DNA of 64,000 nucleotides from Vibrio gigantis. GTDB lineage: Bacteria > Pseudomonadota > Gammaproteobacteria > Enterobacterales > Vibrionaceae. Where the stretch lies: positions 124,001 to 188,000 of the forward strand of contig NZ_AP025493.1 in NCBI RefSeq assembly GCF_024347515.1. Direction: 5' to 3'. A program made the position numbers and the translations under genes. The notes below the pieces were generated by a model. The model was not told the origin of the DNA. It saw nothing but the letters and a program-made list of their open reading frames with translations, and ran no database searches. Of the stretch, positions 60,948 to 64,000 are shown one piece after another (within the stretch, counting starts at the first letter, position 1; each line of letters starts with the position of its first letter).

Positions 60948-62507
60948 ATGAAGAAAACAATCCTATTTGCCGTTTTTATTATGTTTGGCATTGCAGTCGC
61001 TGCGAGTATGGCGTCAACCTATTTCATTTCGAGCGAAAAAATCGATGAGATAATATTGAACAAATCTCAAGTTCAAGCTGAATTCTTGGCTGGAAATGCT
61101 GGGTATATTTTAGAGAATTCTGATAACCCAGTTCAAGATTTACAAAAGCTGGTGGGTGAGCTGAAACAGCGATCTGACGTCACTTATGCCATTGTTATTG
61201 ATAGTAACGTAAGTGCTATTGCTCACAGCGATAAAAATAAACTCAATAAGGTTTACGAGGATAGCTATACCGTTAAAGGTGCAACTCAAGGCGTACAACA
61301 GTATTCAAAATGGTACGCTGATGTTCAACAAGTATGGGTGTTTGATATCATGGCACCTATCTATGTCAATGGTGAGCTGTATGGTACCTTTGATATCGGT
61401 ATTCCCATCACAGAAGTTAGCCAAGCAACGAACGGTATTATTAGCTACCAGCTCGCTTCAATGGTTTTCATTTTTGTTGTTTGTCTCGTTGTTCTATCGC
61501 TTCTTCTTAGCAAATTGATGCAGCCTCTCTTAGTATTGAAAAACACATTACACGATATTTCTGAAGGTGATGGCGATCTATCGGTACGTTTACCTATTAA
61601 AGGGAATGACGAAGTTGCCCAAATCTCATCGGCTTTCAATGTGTTCGTTGGTAATGTACACGAGATAATTAAGCAAACAGTGAATACGGGTGTTGAATTA
61701 AATAGCACCGCTATTGGTCTTCGTGAGCAGTCACAACAAGCATTGCAAAGAGGGCAAGAACAGAACGAACAAACCATGTTGGTCGTAACATCTATGAATG
61801 AAATGATCGCCACGGTGAATGAAATCGCGTCAAGCGCTGCGGGTGCAGCAAATGCAGCAAACATGGCAGCAAGTGAAACTCAAGAAGGTCATAAGACAAT
61901 CGAGAAGACGACGACTTCAATTTCGAACCTTGAAGCTGAGATGAATAGTGCTTCTGATATCATCGTGAGCCTTGCCGATAATACGCAGTCGATAGGTACT
62001 ATTCTTGATGTTATTAGAGGTATCTCTGAGCAAACTAATTTGCTTGCACTTAACGCCGCAATTGAAGCTGCGCGTGCTGGTGAAGCCGGCCGAGGCTTTG
62101 CGGTAGTTGCTGACGAAGTTCGTAACCTTGCGACAAAAACAGCACAATCGACCGATGAAATTGACACTATGATCAACCAACTCCAAACCGAAGCTAAGAA
62201 TGCTGTTAGCTCTATGAGTAATAGTAAGAGCTTAATTGAAGAGGGCACGGCTGAAACTCAAATGGCTCGCCAAGCTTTGGAAAAAATATCTACACAAGTT
62301 TTGGCTATTCTTGATATTAACACGCAAGTTGCGACGGCAACGGAACAGCAGTCAGCGGTAGCAAATGAGATCAATATGAACATGGATACGGTCAATAGCT
62401 CAGTCAAAAATGGTTTGACTGCAAGTGAGAAGTTAGAACAATCAAGCAAGCAATTGGCTGAGTTGTCACAAGTACTCGATCGTTATGTCGGTTCATTTAA
62501 AATCTAG
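60948..62507 (+). CDS. Methyl-accepting chemotaxis protein with Cache-type sensor
   Basis: The 519-residue chemoreceptor has TM1 (about 5-27), a periplasmic single-Cache-like domain (about 30-160; VTYAIVIDSNVSAIAHSD and PIYVNGELYGTFDIGIP are typical), TM2 (about 168-190), HAMP (DISEGDGDLSVRL) and a signalling hairpin with EQTNLLALNAAIEAARAGEA. Cache domains usually bind small organic acids or amino acids; the ligand here is unknown. A sigma-28-like promoter lies upstream. Monocistronic with its own terminator. Confidence 0.93.
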   Translation: MKKTILFAVFIMFGIAVAASMASTYFISSEKIDEIILNKSQVQAEFLAGNAGYILENSDNPVQDLQKLVGELKQRSDVTYAIVIDSNVSAIAHSDKNKLNKVYEDSYTVKGATQGVQQYSKWYADVQQVWVFDIMAPIYVNGELYGTFDIGIPITEVSQATNGIISYQLASMVFIFVVCLVVLSLLLSKLMQPLLVLKNTLHDISEGDGDLSVRLPIKGNDEVAQISSAFNVFVGNVHEIIKQTVNTGVELNSTAIGLREQSQQALQRGQEQNEQTMLVVTSMNEMIATVNEIASSAAGAANAANMAASETQEGHKTIEKTTTSISNLEAEMNSASDIIVSLADNTQSIGTILDVIRGISEQTNLLALNAAIEAARAGEAGRGFAVVADEVRNLATKTAQSTDEIDTMINQLQTEAKNAVSSMSNSKSLIEEGTAETQMARQALEKISTQVLAILDINTQVATATEQQSAVANEINMNMDTVNSSVKNGLTASEKLEQSSKQLAELSQVLDRYVGSFKI

Positions 62508-62555
62508 ATTTCTTAGCATATCTCATTAAGAGGTGTGTCGAATATCCAGTTATTC

Positions 62556-62590
62556 AATAGCGCTTATGTCATACATGAGCGCTATTTTTT
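62556..62590 (+). terminator. Rho-independent terminator of the chemoreceptor gene
   Basis: AATAGCGCT at 62556-62564 pairs with AGCGCTATT at 62578-62586, with an inner ATG/CAT pair in the loop, then a run of T. Confidence 0.85.
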
Positions 62591-62868
62591 TGCGATATAC
62601 AGACGCAGATACTCCGATAGAGAGCAGCAGAAATGAAGAGTCTACCTGCAGTGTAAAATTGTGACAATTTGACCATGCAGAACAACTTAGTCAAAGAAGA
62701 CAATGGCAGCAAGGCGCTTACTTTTATTAGCACATGCGTAAGGTCAAAAAATCGACTAAATAACAGCTCTGGCGCGACACAGAAAGTGTTACATATCTCA
62801 TCACGATGTATAGTTATTGATAGTTTATTCAGTAATTGTATCTGTAGCTGTCAGTTGATGTGGGTGTT
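62591..62868. other. 278-base upstream region of the pilin-like gene
   Basis: No supported gene, repeat or structured RNA is visible. It presumably carries the promoter of the pilin-like gene; I cannot assign hexamers with confidence. Confidence 0.4.
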
Positions 62869-63426
62869 ATGAAGAAAAACGGCTTTACGTTAATGGAATT
62901 AATCATTGTTATCGTGATACTCGGTGTTTTGGCTGTGACAGCAGCCCCGAGGTTTCTTAATATCCAAGAGTCGGCAAGAGAAGCGGTACTTGAGGGCGTC
63001 GCTGGTGCAATGGAAGGGGTAATCACTCAGGTAACCTCTAAGGCTATTATTGTCGGATTAGACCCGGCTGCTAGCAACCCAAGTGACCAGAGTAATTACG
63101 TTATCGATTTTGGTATCGGCAGCGTTGAAGTCGATTGGGGAACGCTTTGCCCTGAAAGTCGAGGCGAGTCTGGCGACAAATTAAATATGCTCGATTTCCT
63201 GACATTGTCAGAGGATGACAGCTTAACGTCTGACTTTGCTAATAGGTATACAGTGGTTGGCTATGAATACCCGTTTACCACTGGAGATCTTGGCGGTGCC
63301 ATAATAGACGATCTTCCATCTGGTTGTTATGTTCTCTATGATTCTTTTGGTGGTAGAACGAGTGGAGATACATGTCCAGCTGATGGTTGTGTATGTACAG
63401 TTCAAGTCGTTAACGATGAGTGTTAA
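62869..63426 (+). CDS. Type IV pilin-like (MSHA-type) protein
   Basis: The 185-residue prepilin has the leader MKKNG, prepilin-peptidase site G|FTLMELIIVIVILGVLAV and a hydrophobic helix, then a variable globular domain with cysteines near the C-terminus (SGCY, DTCPADGCVCTV, NDEC). Helix continuation APRFLNIQESAREAVLEGV recalls MSHA pilins. ATG 62869 is preferred over GTG 62860 because of the short basic leader. No other pilus genes are nearby, so it is an orphan pilin that may be processed by a pilus or type II system elsewhere. Confidence 0.87.
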   Translation: MKKNGFTLMELIIVIVILGVLAVTAAPRFLNIQESAREAVLEGVAGAMEGVITQVTSKAIIVGLDPAASNPSDQSNYVIDFGIGSVEVDWGTLCPESRGESGDKLNMLDFLTLSEDDSLTSDFANRYTVVGYEYPFTTGDLGGAIIDDLPSGCYVLYDSFGGRTSGDTCPADGCVCTVQVVNDEC

Positions 63427-63465
63427 ACCGAACACATGAATTGATTTATAGAAATTCAATAAAAA

Positions 63466-63501
63466 AGCGCGTTATTACCGATTGGTAGTAACGCGCTATT
63501 T
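63466..63501. terminator. Bidirectional terminator between pilin and MATE genes
   Basis: AGCGCGTTA at 63466-63474 pairs with TAACGCGCT at 63489-63497, extended by TACC/GGTA. A T-rich tail occurs on the plus side and six T on the minus side, so it serves both convergent genes. Confidence 0.85.
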
Positions 63502-63523
63502 TGTATCAGTTTAATGCTCAGTT

Positions 63524-64000
63524 TTAGTTTGCCAATGGAGCACTTGCTGATGGCAAGTCACGCTTCTTAATCACGTATCGTAAGCGAATTAACATCAGAG
63601 CTGCTGAAACACTCAAGCCCGTCAGAATACCAATCCAAAAGCCTTCTTCACCCATCGCAGGCACAATGTGGTCTGTTAAGCCCAACACCATGCCGAGTGG
63701 TAGCGCCAAGCCCCAATATGAAGCGATGGCTAAGATCATCGGGATCTTAGTGTCTTTATAGCCGCGAAGAGCACCGTTTGCCGAGGTTTGCAGAGCATCA
63801 CTGAATTGGTACATAGCGGTAAAGGTCAATAACACTGCTGCAGTTGCGCTGATTACTGGGTCAGTTGTGTAAAGCCTAATGATTAATTCAGGGAACAGTA
63901 GGAACATCGCAACTGAAAGCAATGAAATCAACGCTGCAACCAAGATGCCAACTTTGCTGCGTTCAATTGCGCCTAGTTCATCTTTTTCACCTAGCGCGTG
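63524..64000 (-). CDS. MATE-family multidrug efflux protein (NorM-like), C-terminal part
   Basis: The frame is open through the right edge of the window, so only the last 158 codons are present. The visible part includes ALGEKDELGAIERSKVG, ISATAAVLLTFTAMYQFSDA, TSANGALRGYKDTKIPM and four or so hydrophobic segments, all typical of the C-terminal lobe of NorM-type Na+/H+-coupled drug exporters. The codon at 63943 is an internal TTG leucine, not a start. Confidence 0.88.
   Translation of the reverse strand, partial: HALGEKDELGAIERSKVGILVAALISLLSVAMFLLFPELIIRLYTTDPVISATAAVLLTFTAMYQFSDALQTSANGALRGYKDTKIPMILAIASYWGLALPLGMVLGLTDHIVPAMGEEGFWIGILTGLSVSAALMLIRLRYVIKKRDLPSASAPLAN

Overview
The window reads as a stretch of a Vibrio genome, probably the Vibrio splendidus group and perhaps the second chromosome. 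The evidence is moderate GC content, a VxrA/VxrB-type two-component system, many chemoreceptors and two-component proteins, a delta-class carbonic anhydrase, and proteins that read as typical Vibrionaceae throughout. The genus is an inference from protein appearance, because no rRNA or tRNA lies in the window. Both ends cut genes: the C-terminal part of an anaerobic sulfatase maturase on the left and the C-terminal part of a MATE transporter on the right.

Layout. 1-3.7 kb: sulfatase maturase, a HEAT/TPR periplasmic protein and gamma-glutamyltransferase. 4.1-12.3 kb: two convergent, mirror-image sets, each made of a membrane sensor (a chemoreceptor in one, a hybrid histidine kinase in the other), a very short PstS-like periplasmic protein and an outer-membrane beta-barrel. 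12.4-40.0 kb: a large surface-polymer locus. 40.2-43.9 kb: an EmrAB-type efflux pump with its LysR regulator. 44.0-49.3 kb: a VxrABC-like envelope-stress system with a secreted glycoside-hydrolase-like protein. 49.5-64.0 kb: mostly ordinary accessory genes, including D-serine dehydratase with its DsdC-type regulator, a second-type tryptophanyl-tRNA synthetase behind a complete Trp attenuator, a VOC protein, carbonic anhydrase, a LysE-type exporter, a chemoreceptor and a type IV pilin-like protein.

The 12.4-40.0 kb locus is the most interesting part. One operon (25.4-35.8 kb) joins a complete partner-switching module (receiver-PP2C phosphatase, STAS antagonist, RsbW-like kinase) to a sugar nucleotidyltransferase, a cellulose-synthase-like GT2 membrane enzyme lacking PilZ, three DUF3131 proteins (one membrane-anchored, two lipoproteins) and a signal-peptide protein. 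A lichenase-like GH16 enzyme and another GT-A glycosyltransferase follow. A fourth DUF3131 protein lies at the left edge. In between are a type I secretion ABC transporter and membrane fusion protein with two small accessory membrane proteins, a 1,584-residue RTX protein made almost wholly of calcium-binding repeats, and an outer-membrane barrel with duplicated halves. A receiver-TPR protein and a stand-alone Hpt protein close the locus. I infer a calcium-dependent matrix made of a beta-glucan-like exopolysaccharide plus a secreted RTX protein, switched on by phosphorelay and partner switching. The polymer, substrate and phenotype are not shown by the sequence.
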